Assembly (NCBI GenBank): GCA_036346355.1
Contig: CM070577.1
Span: 81,552,509-81,616,508, forward strand
Direction: 5' to 3'
Origin: Rhipidocladum racemiflorum
Lineage: Eukaryota > Streptophyta > Magnoliopsida > Poales > Poaceae
DNA: 64,000 nt
The position numbers and the translations under genes were made by a program. Below are positions 1 to 11,350 of this stretch, piece after piece. Each line of letters begins with the position of its first letter. The first letter of the stretch is position 1. A model generated the notes under the pieces. The model was not told where the DNA came from. It saw only the letters and a list, made by a program, of their open reading frames with translations, and made no database searches.

Positions 1-587
1 TTCAGTAGTTCATATCAAAAGTGACACCTGCATGCACGCAATGATCTATCTGAACATACTGTTCAGGTTAAACATACCAAAAATAGACTTAAATAATATT
101 ATATTACAATGATAACCTTTGAAGTAGCCCTCATGAGCATTAGACAAGTACACATACATTTTAGTTTCATCTTATCTGGAGGCTTCTCTGTAGATTAACT
201 CTACATATGTCCAAGTTCCAAGAACTGCTATTAGTTTGCCACTTACCAGTTCACAAGCAACATTGATAGGCATTTAGCAAGCAATAAACTGTCGCAAGCC
301 ACTGAACCGCACTGGCAGGCAATAAATTAGCCAGTTTGCCTGAAGAATTCCCATTCTCGACTAATTGTAGGCAACTAAGTGATCATAAACAACTGATTTT
401 TTTAATTAGTTGGTTTAGTTTAGCATCTTGATGGAGTAGATGATATGTTGTATTTGCACAAGCTAAAGTAAATATAATCCAGTCTAATAAAATAAGGTAT
501 AAAAGGCACACACTAAGAGAGTAAGAGCTCATAGTGCATGGCACCGAGGTTAAGAACTGGAAAGCAAATAGAACAGTTGCTTTGTAC

Positions 588-3015
588 CTGTCCATCTTGC
601 ATTCCCTTCTCAATGTCAACAGTCAAAAAATCACCTTCTCGTACATACTTCACATTTGCACATTGATCACACACCTAAAAAAGATACACACACACAATCA
701 TTGTGGAGTACAAAAAACCACATCAAGATTAAAAAATAAAAATAGTTTGGTTACACAATAAATGTATTAAATGGCCTTATTTTCAGTATGTTAAATCATG
801 TCAACCGCAGAATAACATAGCATGCAGAAAATACCTGCTCGGTCATTTGTTGATACATTCCCGGGCCAATTTGACGATGGTAGACTTCGTTCCTGCAGTT
901 GCATTGTCTCTTTCCAGGTGCTGGCTTTATGATGTTTTTCTCTCTCCAAACCTATCATGCACATGAACATAGCAAAGTAAATTTGGAGTTATACTTCTCC
1001 ATTATGTTTGTCATGGTGCAGTCTACTTCATGAACACTCAAGCAGAATGCTTCCAATAACAGAGATACAGTATATTGACAAGTTGCAGCATTTGTATATT
1101 GTTCATGGAATCATTTGGGTTATCTAACTTGATTAAATTTTTCTTGTTCGTCAGTTAGATAAACTTTGTTACCTTTAACGAACCACCCATGTACAAGTCC
1201 TCTAGTGAAGCATCCAGTTCAACAATCACATCATCACCTTTTATGATCTGTTCTTCCTCCTCTTCCGTCCCACCACCACCACCTCCGAAAAAGCTGAAGG
1301 AGTTCGTGAAAAAACAGCAAAGTGATCACTAAGAACTGAAAGATTCATGTAGTACAATGAAAGCAAATAAATCATTGGGATTGAGGCATCCAGCTAAGTT
1401 ACTACTGAATTGTTTTAACAAACAAGGAAAGATAACAGAAGAGAAAAGACATCCATAAGTTAGCCTTAAAATTTTTAAAATGTGCTTCAGCAGGATTAGC
1501 ACACCCCATTTGTGCATGCCATACTTCACAAATGATGCACACACACATGCAGTTTTAGTTGGTTAGGCATGGAGTTTGTTGCTCATTAGGACAATAGCTT
1601 TGAATGCAGGAGCTCATATGCAGAAAAGACAATCATCCCTCTAGCGTACCCCCAAATTTCTAAAAATATTACTCACGATCTCTTGGAGCAATGATGAACA
1701 TGAAAGTAATTCATCTGTCAATACCAGTGTTAGCAAGGTTTGGTATATCTATCATTGACGCTGCCAAATCCTACAGAATGGGAATCATACGCTTTCTGAC
1801 ATAATCATCCTATATGGGCATATCAGGGAAAATTCCAACTCAAATGCGAGGTGGCATTTCACACCAGTTGCATGGCAATTAAGTTCTGTCTTCATTTATT
1901 CAGTAGGTTCATATGAATCACATTATATACTATATTTAGAATTTCATCCTGCACAATGAGCACCTAATATGTTGACAATTTTCCATATCACCTGTAAAAA
2001 AGAGATCATGTGATGCAATCTCTCTGCTGCTATATACACCGGTCTAGGGGCAATAGGAAGCATGTTTGTTGATATTCCAGTAGCAAACACGGCATATTGC
2101 ACATCATATCCTATTGACAAGTTATCGTTTGTACTTTTTTTCTTGTATTTTGAGATCACCATTAGTTTAAAAATTATCATATATACATTGCAATAGCTCG
2201 ATTGTGTATTTCCTACCTCAGAGCATCACACTGTCTACAACACATGGCAAGATTGAGGTTACTAAAATAATGCGCTAGACGGCATTTGCCTCACCTGCTG
2301 AATATGTCCTGAATGTTCATCCCGCCGCCGCCGCCTCTCCCACCTTGAAACTGCTTCAGCCCCTCCTCACCATACCGGTCATAGATCTTCCTCTTCTCCT
2401 GATCCGTCAAGACCTCATACGCTGCACGAAAATAACACCTTTGCACATTACCTCTCTTCAAGAACATCAAATCGTTTTAAAAAAATCTAGCCTCTTCAAT
2501 CCACATGGTGGTACCATTGTTGATCTCGGCGAAGCGCTTGTTGGCCTCCTCGTTGTTGGGGTTCTTGTCCGGGTGGTACTTGAGGGCGAGCTTGCGGTAC
2601 GACCGCTTGATCTGATCCTCCGACGCGCCCTTGGGCACTTGTAGCACGTCGTAGTAGCTCTTCCTGATCCAGACCAACAAAAAAATCCACGAAAATTTCA
2701 GACGAATCCAACCCGCTGTTTATCAAACAGAATGAATTCGAACACACAGATCTCAAACCGATTCACGGCGAAAAAACCAGTCGATAAAAAACCGATAAAT
2801 TCGGGAGAGGAGGGATCAAAACACGAAAGAAAAGAAAAAAGAGGTGTTTTTTTTTACAAGAGAGCAAATCGGGACGGCAAAGAGCAAAGATCTATAATAA
2901 ACCACACGACAATCGACAGTAGATTGGAACCCTACCCCGCGATCACCGCCGCGAGATGCAGCAGCAGCAGGAGGACGGCGGCGAGCCGCACCGCTACACC
3001 CCGCGGCGCTGCCAT
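588..3015 (-). CDS. ERDJ3B: ER-luminal DnaJ co-chaperone, ERdj3B type (partial, 3' exons beyond left edge)
   Basis: Six exons join in frame (227 codons): 3015-2936, 2663-2515, 2421-2295, 1293-1173, 951-835 and 674-588, all with GT-AG borders. Residues 1-26 form a signal peptide (hydrophobic run rich in Leu/Ala). The J domain starts at residue 28 with KSYYDVL and has the HPD tripeptide at 57-59, which stimulates Hsp70 ATPase. A Gly-rich linker ending in a run of Glu follows, then the start of the substrate-binding region with a CxC and a CxxC pair, as in ERdj3 proteins. Known for the family: these act in the ER lumen with BiP on unfolded clients. The remaining C-terminal exons lie off the window. 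The ATG at 3015 is chosen because it opens the signal peptide. Promoter elements upstream fit induction by ER stress. Confidence 0.93.
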
Positions 3016-3223
3016 TCCCCTCGCCGTTGCACACACCCCCTCTCCTCACCCCAGCGGCCACCTCGTGGTCGTGGCTAGGAGCTAGGGTTAGGGTTCCCGC
3101 GGCTCGCGAGTCCACGCGAGGAGAGAGAGGAGAGGAGAGGAGAGGCGTATGCTCTCGCGCGCGCGTTGTGACGCCTCCTCGTCTTCGTCGCCGTCGTCCT
3201 CAGCGCAGAGGCTCTCGCGGCTC

Positions 3224-3234
3224 GCGGTTTAAAA
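3224..3234 (-). promoter_or_regulatory. TATA-like box of the DnaJ gene
   Basis: On the minus strand the sequence reads cttttaaacc, an AT-rich TATA-like element about 210 bp upstream of the DnaJ start codon and about 60 bp downstream of the UPR element. This is the only TATA-like sequence I see in the otherwise GC-rich proximal promoter. It would imply a 5' leader of roughly 170-190 nt. The assignment is positional inference. Confidence 0.4.
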
Positions 3235-3289
3235 GCTTCTAGAAGAAATTGGGCGTGCCTTTTCGGGGCCGCGGGAAGACGTGGAGCTC

Positions 3290-3305
3290 GGTGACGTGGA
3301 CCAAT
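3290..3305 (-). promoter_or_regulatory. Plant unfolded-protein-response element (P-UPRE / ERSE-II)
   Basis: The minus strand reads ATTGGTCCACGTCACC. This contains an exact ERSE-II (ATTGG-N-CCACG). It differs at one position from the published plant P-UPRE of BiP promoters as I remember it (ATTGGTCCACGTCATC). It lies about 275 bp upstream of the DnaJ start codon, in the orientation of the gene. Known biology: ER-stress bZIP factors (bZIP60/bZIP28 in Arabidopsis, OsbZIP50 in rice) act through such sites. Regulation of this gene by them is inferred. Confidence 0.75.
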
Positions 3306-3345
3306 GGGAGGCCAGATGGGGGGCTCTCCAGCGAATCGGGCGACG

Positions 3346-3353
3346 CCACGTGG
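3346..3353. promoter_or_regulatory. G-box palindrome CCACGTGG
   Basis: The perfect palindrome CCACGTGG lies about 40 bp further upstream of the UPR element. It is a core bZIP/bHLH site, and its CCACG half is shared with ERSE elements. Function is inferred only from its position in the DnaJ promoter. Confidence 0.4.
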
Positions 3354-3629
3354 ACGCGGCTCCGGCCTTTCTGGTCAGGCGGAATTGCTAGGTGCACGGC
3401 GGGAGAGTACACGACATGACGTTAACGAGGGACGAAAGGAGGAGGGTTGACCGTTGACTCCAAGTGGCACGCTGCGGCTGCGTGGAGATTGGTTAGCACG
3501 GGTGCTAATGGTCTGAAATTAGACTCCTGCTGTCCAACCCAGCCCAAATCCAAAATTAAGAAGTCTTGGTCTAATCAAAGCCCAAAACAAGGCTCGAGCC
3601 TTCATCAGGATTAAAGAAAAGCACACATC

Positions 3630-6488
3630 TCTAAGTTCATGCTCTATTGATTTTGATGATTGGTATTAGATTAATGTTTAATCTTGTTCAATGACAAACC
3701 TAATTAATCAAGCACACATCTGTAATGTTTTATCTTGTTCAATGACAAACCTAATTAGTCTTATTAATCATTAAAAAAATACTTCATCATGTGTTGATGG
3801 TGTCTTTGATTAATAAAGGACAAATGAATAGTTCTTGAGTATGACGAAGCATTTATTGCATCGGTATACTCAAGGCACATCCAAATTATTGAATTGATTT
3901 AGGTTTTGTTCAATTGATATAAGTGGCATTCATTATGTGTTAATAGAGTGCAAAGATGATTGAGACAATCATGTTTGTTGGACTAACAATTCTCTATGAG
4001 TTGTGATGAAATAAGGGTTAGGTCCAAAGGTTGAGAAGAAGGTTCATCAAGAAGAGATGAACAAGATGTTGTGAGAGGTGGGTGTTGATCCCGAAAAGAG
4101 AAGTAGAGCTGGGTAACGATTTTGAAGTGAAGTTTGATTGAAGATCATGAAGACTTCAAGGGAGCTAGACGACGGTCCCGGGAGAAGAAAAATGATCAAA
4201 GATCATTAAAAGCCCTAAAGGGGTTCGCTAGCTTGCGGTGGCACAAAGGTATAACTAGATAGGCTAAGGATGTTTTCTAGCTTTGTGTCTAGTATCTTAT
4301 CGCCGTACTATTAAGATGGGTTGAGTAGTTAGTTTGAACTTCATCATTGGTAATGAACTCAATCCGGTCACTCGAGCTCAAAGTTATACTTCTTATGTGG
4401 ATTTTGCATGATGCTAACCACTTGGCATGTATTGCGAATGGATGAAGCTCATGCTTGGATGTTGGCATATTGTTTGGATTTGCATGTGTTGCAAATAGGA
4501 TAAACATATGCTTTGGTTTTTCGCATATTAGCTTTGATTTGCATGTGTTGCAAATGGGATGAGCTAATGCGTTAGCTTTTACATGAAGGTCTTATTTTGC
4601 ATGTGTTGCAATTGTTGAACTTCATGTTTATTCTTTAAAATCAAAATCCTTATTTAAATTTGATTTGGTTGCTTGGAGCTAGGTTTTGCCTGATTTGCAA
4701 AATTAGGATGCTCAAGCAAAAATAAGATTAATTTGGAGTTGCATAAGGCTATGGACTTGTATCTATTGCAAAAGGGAGATAGCTCATGCTCTGTGGTTTA
4801 ATTGTTATTTGCTAATTCATTGTGCGAATAAACGGGAGGTCTATGAGTCCGGGATCCTAGAGCATGTGATACTTGCACCGTGGTTTTTGCAAGTCCGTTT
4901 GGTATTGGTTTGACCATCACATGGCTAAGAGGATCAATCTCATAGACGCCTGGATTTATTTGCTTAATATGTGTTTGCAAATATATCTTTGAGTTGGTTT
5001 GCGAAATGTGTTTTCGCAAAATGGTTGAAATTCTTTGAGCATGGTTTTAAGGTGTTGCAAATGTGTTTTGCGACTTAGTGTGATCTTGTGTTGATCACAA
5101 TATGGCTCAAAGAATTGTTGTTGAAGTTTTGGAGAAAAAGAGTCTGTTGAAAATCTAGTTTTTCTCCTAAGTCCGGTGCACACTGCTGTTCACGCCGGAC
5201 CTTGTTATTTTTAGTCCGACGCAAACTGTGTGTACGCTGGACCGTGTGTTTTGGTCCAACACTAAAAGCCACACATTCAAGAATCAATCCGAGCGTACAC
5301 TGTGCACGACGGACCAAATTTTTCGGTCCGGCGCAAACGTTGTTTTTGTTGTTTTCACGACAGACTCATTTTCTCTAAAAGCATGTGCACGACGGACCAA
5401 GTTTTTCGTTCCAGCGCAAACGTTGTTTTGCTATGCTTCACGACGGACTGAATTTTACTCAAAGCAAGTGTACGATGGACCGAGCTGATTTGGTCCGGCG
5501 TAAATGGGATTTTCAACTTTAGTGGTCCATCATGCATTAGACAAATTGTAAAGGTTATCAAAGTGAGTCCGGGGCATATTTGTTTAGTCATTTTTGTTAG
5601 TCTGACACTTCCAATGGCTATCCAAAGGCTAGTTTTGGAGTGGGGGCTATATAAAGACCCCTTGGGTGGCTTTTGAAAGTGGTTGTTGATATACTTAAGG
5701 GTGTTGCTTGAGTTGATGTACTCTTGTGTGTGTTTGAGTTTGTGTGAGTTCTTAAGAGGGTGTTGCATGTATTGCACACCTCAAATTGGTTTTTGAGCTC
5801 AAGAGTGAGACTCATTGCATGTGTTGTAATTAGAGTGTGGTTGAGAGGATCCTAGTGCATGTGTTACACTTAGGTAATCACCGGAAGAGCATGTGTTGCA
5901 CTAGGTGAAGTTCAAGCGGAGTGCTTGACCTATTACTATTGGTGGTTGCCATCACCTAGACGGCGTAGGAGCATGTGCACGGGAGCTCTCAAGGTTTGTG
6001 AGATGCTCCGACGAAGTTTGTGAAGCTTCTAGTTGAGCCTACTCGAAAGAGTGAAAAGCTACCAAGTGGATTTGAGACGGAAGGCTCAAGTGAGTGAGCT
6101 GGTCCAAAGTGAGTTGGATTTCCTCAATGTAGATTGGGGGAGACCGGTAAGTCTCCGAACACCACGGTAAAAAGTCGGTGTGTCATTTGTCTTTTTTACT
6201 TTCAAGCATTTACATTATCGCATATTTATCTATTGCTTGATCGTATTTAGAATTGTTTAGTCTCGCTTGTTAGATCAACATAGCAATTCTTGTGTAGAGA
6301 CATAATTTAGTTAGTGCACTAGTGAGCCTAGTTAATTTAGGCTTTAATTGTCAAAACCGTAGTTTATGCTTCCGTAATTTATTTAGGTTTTGACATAGGG
6401 TTGATTAGGCGTATCTCGATTAGTCGCAGAGACGAAATTTTTATAATCGCTTATTCACTCCCCTTCTAGGCGCATCCTTGACCCTACA
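3630..6488 (+). mobile_element. Solo LTR, copia-like family 1 (copy 1)
   Basis: A 2,859-bp LTR ending in ...cttgaccctaca, flanked by a perfect 5-bp TSD, acatc (3625-3629 and 6489-6493). The first dinucleotide is mutated (tctaagttc instead of tgtaagttc, judged from copy 2 at 6868). No internal region or partner LTR is attached, so this is a solo LTR left by LTR-LTR recombination. The 3' end (tattcac-C-rich-tctaggc) is the common grass copia LTR end and sets the plus orientation. Its central part (about 5110-5790) has hairpin-rich repeats absent from copy 2. Confidence 0.85.
5165..5510. repeat. Hairpin-rich repeats inside solo LTR 1
   Basis: Degenerate units built on acgacggacca, an AT-rich spacer, tcggtcc and ggcgcaaacgttg recur along this stretch, clearest at about 5308 and 5390. 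The ggacc...ggtcc pairs make each unit a potential stem-loop. The block is absent from the related LTR at 6868-9731. Confidence 0.6.
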
Positions 6489-6867
6489 ACATCCACCTCA
6501 AGGGAGAAGAGTGGAGAGCGACATCCAACTCCACCGCCACTCTTTGGTGGCAATTGTGATAGTGGAGACGTTATGGGATCATGGGGAGGGTTGTTGGCAC
6601 CAACAGTGGGAAAAGGATCATCAGTGTGGGTGGCGGCACCGCCGCCATGCATATCTTTAGGCATCCCCACCATCGACTGGTTTTGATCATAGGTGATGAA
6701 TTCCTAAGCGCTTGAGCACATTAGCAATATCAGCACATACACCACGCTTCCTCTTTCTTGGGCACACTTCATTTGCCATCACCGCTATCACTCGAGTTCG
6801 TCATCACCTCGTAGCCACATTGGATTAAGAAAGCTCGTGTAGCCATTCCGTTTCCTCGTGTAGCCGC
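6489..6867. other. Spacer between two solo LTRs; possible transposase remnant on minus strand
   Basis: This 379-bp gap begins with the TSD copy of solo LTR 1. On the minus strand, codons around 6720-6775 read a basic PRKRKRG stretch in an otherwise broken frame, which might be a remnant of a transposon protein. No domain is recognisable and I see no intact gene. Confidence 0.3.
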
Positions 6868-9731
6868 TGTAAGTTCAAGCTGCATTAGTTTTGGTGATTG
6901 GTTTAGATTAATGCTTAACCTTTGTTTAATGAAAAATCTAATCTTTATGAGACTAACATATTTATTGAGCTTATGTTTAGTAGTCTTAATTTGGATGAAA
7001 AATAGAAAACCAAGGCATGCACTTGTATTAATATTCTTCATCTCATTGCATACTTAGGTTTTAAGCTAAAGTATGAATTTTCCCATTGCTTTAACCACAA
7101 AATATGCATTATGTTTCCCAATCCATATATTACATGGATGCACATATTTAGGGGGAGTTCAAACTTTAACTTGGTGTTTCATTGTATTAATCTATTCTTC
7201 ACTCCACATATAAATGATCAATATCTTGGGACTATTCTTTGAGTATATATTTAACTTGTATAGTTAGTATGTACTCATATCAATTTAAATGAAAGTTTAA
7301 ATTGAGTTCATTTGTCTTATTAATCATTAGAAAACACTTCATCATGTGTTGATGGTGTTCATTAATTAATCAAGGACAAATGGATAGTTCTGGAGTATTA
7401 TGAAGCATTAGTTGCATCATATGCTCAAGACACATCTAATTCATTAGGTTGATTAGGGTTGTGTTCAATCGATCTTAGTGGCATCTATTATGTGTTAATG
7501 GAGTGTAATAAATGATTGAAACAACCATGTATTTTGGACTAATATTTTTAATGAGTTTGAAAAAGGATTTAGTCTAAGAGTTGAAAAAGAAGAGAGGTTC
7601 ATCAAGTGGATGAACAAGATGATAGAACCGAGTGATGATCTCGGGAAAAGAGAAGTAGAGCTGGGTGTCAATCTTGAAGAAGAAAATGATTGAAGATGAT
7701 GAAGACTTCAAGAATGCTAGGCCATGAACCCGGGGAGAAAAAGATTGAAGATCTTAAAGCCCCAAAAGGGGATCGCTTGCGGCGGCACAAAGGTATAACT
7801 AAGATAGGCTAAGGTTTTTCCTAGCTTTGAATCCAGTTTAGCACCGTACTGTTAAGAGGGGCTGAGTCCTTTCCTTTGAGCTTCATCATATGTTGATTAT
7901 CTCAATCCCGTTGATCACTCGAGCTTAAATCTCTTCTTGATTTGGTTTTTGCATGGAGCTAACTATTTGGCAGGTGTTGCGAATGGGTGAGGCTCGTGTT
8001 TGACTTTGTTAGCATATTGCTCTGATTTGCATGTGTTGCAAATAGGATAAGCATATGCTTTTGTTTTTCGCATAGATGCTCTGATTTGCATGTGTTGCAA
8101 ATGATACGTGCTTATGCGTTGGCTTTCACATGAAGTTCATATGTTGCATGTGTTGCACATTTTGAATTTCATATTTTGTTCTTTAAACCAAAATCTTATT
8201 GCGTTTAAGTGGTATTGCTTGGAGTTATGTTTACATGGGTTGCAAAAGGAGATAGCTCAAGCAAGTTTGTGGTTCAGTAGTTGCATGGGGCTAGAGAATT
8301 GCAGGTGTTGCAATTAGAGAGCTCATGTACTCTGATTTAGTTTGATTGCTTGTTTGGAGCTAGAGATTTGCATGTGTTGCAAATAGAGAGCTCAAGCACG
8401 TGTTTTGGTTTGGTTGTTACATTAGGCAATGGATTTGCATGAGTTTCAAAAGGGAGGTCTGTAAGTGCAGTATCCTGAGAGCATGTGATACTTGCACCAC
8501 GGTTTTTGTAAGTCCGTTTGGTTGTGGTTTGACCATCACATGGCTAGGAGGATCAATCTTATAGACTCGTGGATTATTTGCTTAATGCGTTTTTGCAAAT
8601 ATATTTTTGAGTAGTTTGCGAAAGTTGTTTTAGCAAAGTGTTTGGAGTTTGCTTGGAGCTAGGTTTTTGCATATGTTGCAAAAAAGGGAATGCTCAAGTA
8701 TGAAATGGTTTAATAGATATTCGTAAGTTCGTTGCGCGAATAAATGAGAGGTCTATGAGTCCGGTATCCTGAGAGCATGTGATACTTTTACCGTGGTTTT
8801 TGCAAGTCTGTTTGGTCTCGTGTTGACCATCACATGGCTAAGAGAATTAATCTCATAGACTCTGGGGATTTATTTGCTTAATACGTTTTTGAGAATATAT
8901 CTTGAGGTGTTTGCGAAATATGTTCTCGCAAACATGTTTAGAGTTTGGTTGAAATTCTTTGAGCATGAGCTGAGTTGTTGCAAAAGTGTTTTGCAACTTA
9001 GAGTGATCATGTGTTGATCACCTTTGGCTCAAAGATTTGGTTTTGAGCTCAAGAGTGAAACTAGGTTGCATGTGTTGCACCTAGAGTGGATTGAGATGAT
9101 CCTAATGCATGTGTTGCACTTAGGAATCACCAGAAGCGCATATATTGCGGTAGGTGAGGCTCAAGCGGAATGCTTGACCTATGACTCTTGGAGGTTGCCA
9201 CCTCCTAGACATCGTATGTGCGTCGTGCGTGGGAGCTCTCAAGGTTTGTGAGAAGCCCCGGTGAAGTTTATGAAGGTTTTAGTTGAGCCTACTCGAAAGA
9301 GTAAAAAACTACCGAGTGGATTCGAGGTGGAGGCTCTAGAGTGGAGCCGGTCCAAAGTGAGTTGGACTTTGCCTCAATGTGGACTAAGGGAGACCGGCAA
9401 GTCTCTGAACACCACGGTAAAAAGTTGTTGTGTCACTTATCTCTTTACTTTCAAGCATGTACATTATTGCATATTTATCAATTGCTTGATTGTGATTAGA
9501 ATTGCTTAGTATTTCTTGTTAGATCAATATAGTAATTCTTGTGTTAGAGATATAATTTAATTAGTGTACTAGTGAGCCTAGTTCATTTAGGCTTTAACTG
9601 TTAAAACCTTAGTTTACGCTTCCACAATTATTATATGTTTTAAGGCAAGGGTAATTAGAACGTAATCCTTAAGTAGAGAATTTTTATAAGCACATATTCA
9701 CCCCCCCTCTAGGCACATCGTCGATCCTACA
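6868..9731 (+). mobile_element. Solo LTR, copia-like family 1 (copy 2)
   Basis: A 2,864-bp LTR starting tgtaagttcaagc and ending gatcctaca, related to copy 1 over most of its length. The flanks gccgc (6863-6867) and gcagc (9732-9736) look like a 5-bp TSD with one change. No partner LTR or internal domain is attached. It contains a ~290-bp tandem duplication (about 8457-8740 and 8750-8930, each with the phrase gcatgtgatac). Different TSDs show that copies 1 and 2 inserted independently. Confidence 0.78.
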
Positions 9732-10250
9732 GCAGCAACTAGATTTGGTCAAAGAGGGAAATGAGGAGGCAACCACGGCTTCGATCTAGTCATGGCGGTG
9801 GTGGCCGCGATGGGTGGCAATTGTGAGAGGGAGCAGGGATGGCAACTGGTGAGGGGGAGCAGGGTAGCAATGGCAAGGGGGAGTGGGGATGGAGGCCGTT
9901 GAGAGAGAGCGAGGGGAAGAGGCTAAGTTTGAAATGAGAGAAAAAGGGCCGTTTGGTTCCAAGGAATTGGAAATCGATTCTAAGGATGAGTTGAAGCGGG
10001 CGATGGGCGGCGGAGGTAGTTGGATAACGTTCGAGTGGAGGCACGGCCTACCACGTAGTCTCCTCGGAATGGGCTACCTGTAATGGCTTAGATCGGCTAG
10101 TCCGAAGAACACGAAAGAGCCCAACCCAACCCAGTCGGCAGTTTCCAGGAGGAGAGGAGAGGAGAGTTGAGGAGAGGCGCAACCCAGGACCAAGATCAAA
10201 GGCGCCCATCTCATCATTATTTACTCTGCTCTTCGGCGGCGGCGGCCGTG
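9732..10250. other. GC-rich gene-flank-like sequence, no complete gene
   Basis: Purine-rich and GC-rich host-like sequence. From about 10090 it resembles a plant promoter and 5' leader (aacccaaccc, GGAGA repeats, then GGC repeats) running into the segment at 10251-10292. No reading frame with recognisable homology is seen. A gggccgtttggttcc motif at about 9949 resembles PIF/Tourist TIRs but has no clear partner. Confidence 0.4.
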
Positions 10251-10292
10251 ATCTCCGCCCAGTTCATCGCTGTGGTAGGCACCCCTGCTCTG
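10150..10292 (+). other. Candidate 5' exon of a disrupted gene, with splice donor
   Basis: A GC-rich leader with GGAGA and GGC repeats ends in ttcatcgctgtg followed by a GT donor (gtaggcac), then T-rich intron-like sequence. This is typical of a grass first exon. It could be the first exon of a host gene or the untranslated first exon of the PIF transposon whose ORF1 appears at 22704. No ATG-initiated ORF of note lies in it. The part from 10251 is duplicated at 19483. Confidence 0.35.
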
Positions 10293-10535
10293 CTCTTATT
10301 TCTCCTTTGCTTTGCTATTAGAGTTGCACTTCTTCGTCCCTCCCAACACATCTACAACGGCGAGCGCCTTCACACCCGCGAACTGCATGGCTATCTCCTT
10401 ATTCCACGCTCTCGTCTAGGGGTGGATGTTTTATGTATAGGTTCGGGTACCTGTAAGTACCCAATCTAATAAGGATAGATATAAATAGTAATTTAGACAT
10501 ACAAATTTTTGAATTTGAGATTATAGAATGAATGA

Positions 10536-11350
10536 GGGCCTGTTTGGTAGGGGTGCAAACGGAGTGGATAATTCCCGACCGATCCGATACCGTATTCGAA
10601 AAAAATCCGTACCGATGTTATCTGTATCTGTATTCGGAAAATCTCATGTAATATGGGTTAGGATATGGAAAGAGCAATATCCGATCCGTATCCGGAAAAT
10701 CTCATGTAATATGGGTTAGGATATGGGAAGAGAAATATCCAACCCAATATTCGGTAAATATCCAACCCAATACCCGATAAATGTCTGACCCGATACCCTT
10801 GCAATATTGTTCATAATGTGTGTATTTGAATTACACTGCTTGCTAGTTGTATTTTAGATGTTGCGTGTTGGTTATGTGCTATCTGATTAGGCAAGTTGTA
10901 ATATAATATGAAATATAGTGCTGTTGTGAGCCTGTGATATAATGTGAGCAAATTGTAATATAATTGCACTATTTTCTGGAGCAAGCTCTTACAATTGCAC
11001 TACAAAACACTTGATTGCAGTTGGATGTGCTACATCATATAAGTGCACATGTTGATTGGAATTGTACTTGGTTGTATATTATTCTTATGTAGGGAATGCA
11101 ACTATTATTGAATTTGAAACACTTACATGTCTTGAAGGTTTCTAGAAAAGTTTTGTATATGGTTGATTGATCCTAATATACGTGGCATATATGGTTTCTG
11201 CTTTCACATATTATCCGACTAACTATTTGTGACCGAGACTAACCGTATCCAGAATGACCTGTATTCGCTCCGTATTCGTGACCAAAGTAATCCGTATTCG
11301 TATTAGAATCCAAATATTTACTCTCATTCCAAATATTGTTTGCACATGTG
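10536..11350. mobile_element. hAT-like fragment inside a PIF-type end motif (copy A)
   Basis: The motif gggcctgtttggta (10536-10549) resembles a PIF/Harbinger terminus. At 10548 a second element begins with taggggtgcaaacggagtgg and contains many ccgtattcg/ggatat motifs typical of a widespread grass hAT-like family. Its right end is degenerate near gtttgcacatg (about 11340). The same arrangement recurs in copy B from 19768. Boundaries are approximate. Confidence 0.4.

Noticed and set aside
3236..3245. Full heat-shock element
   Set aside because: Only one TTC/GAA pair plus a weak third unit in the wrong phase, so it is kept as a low-interest observation only.
9949..9995. Left terminal inverted repeat of the PIF element
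   Set aside because: gggccgtttggttcc shares only short words with the right end at 42,898, and no TAA/TTA duplication precedes it.
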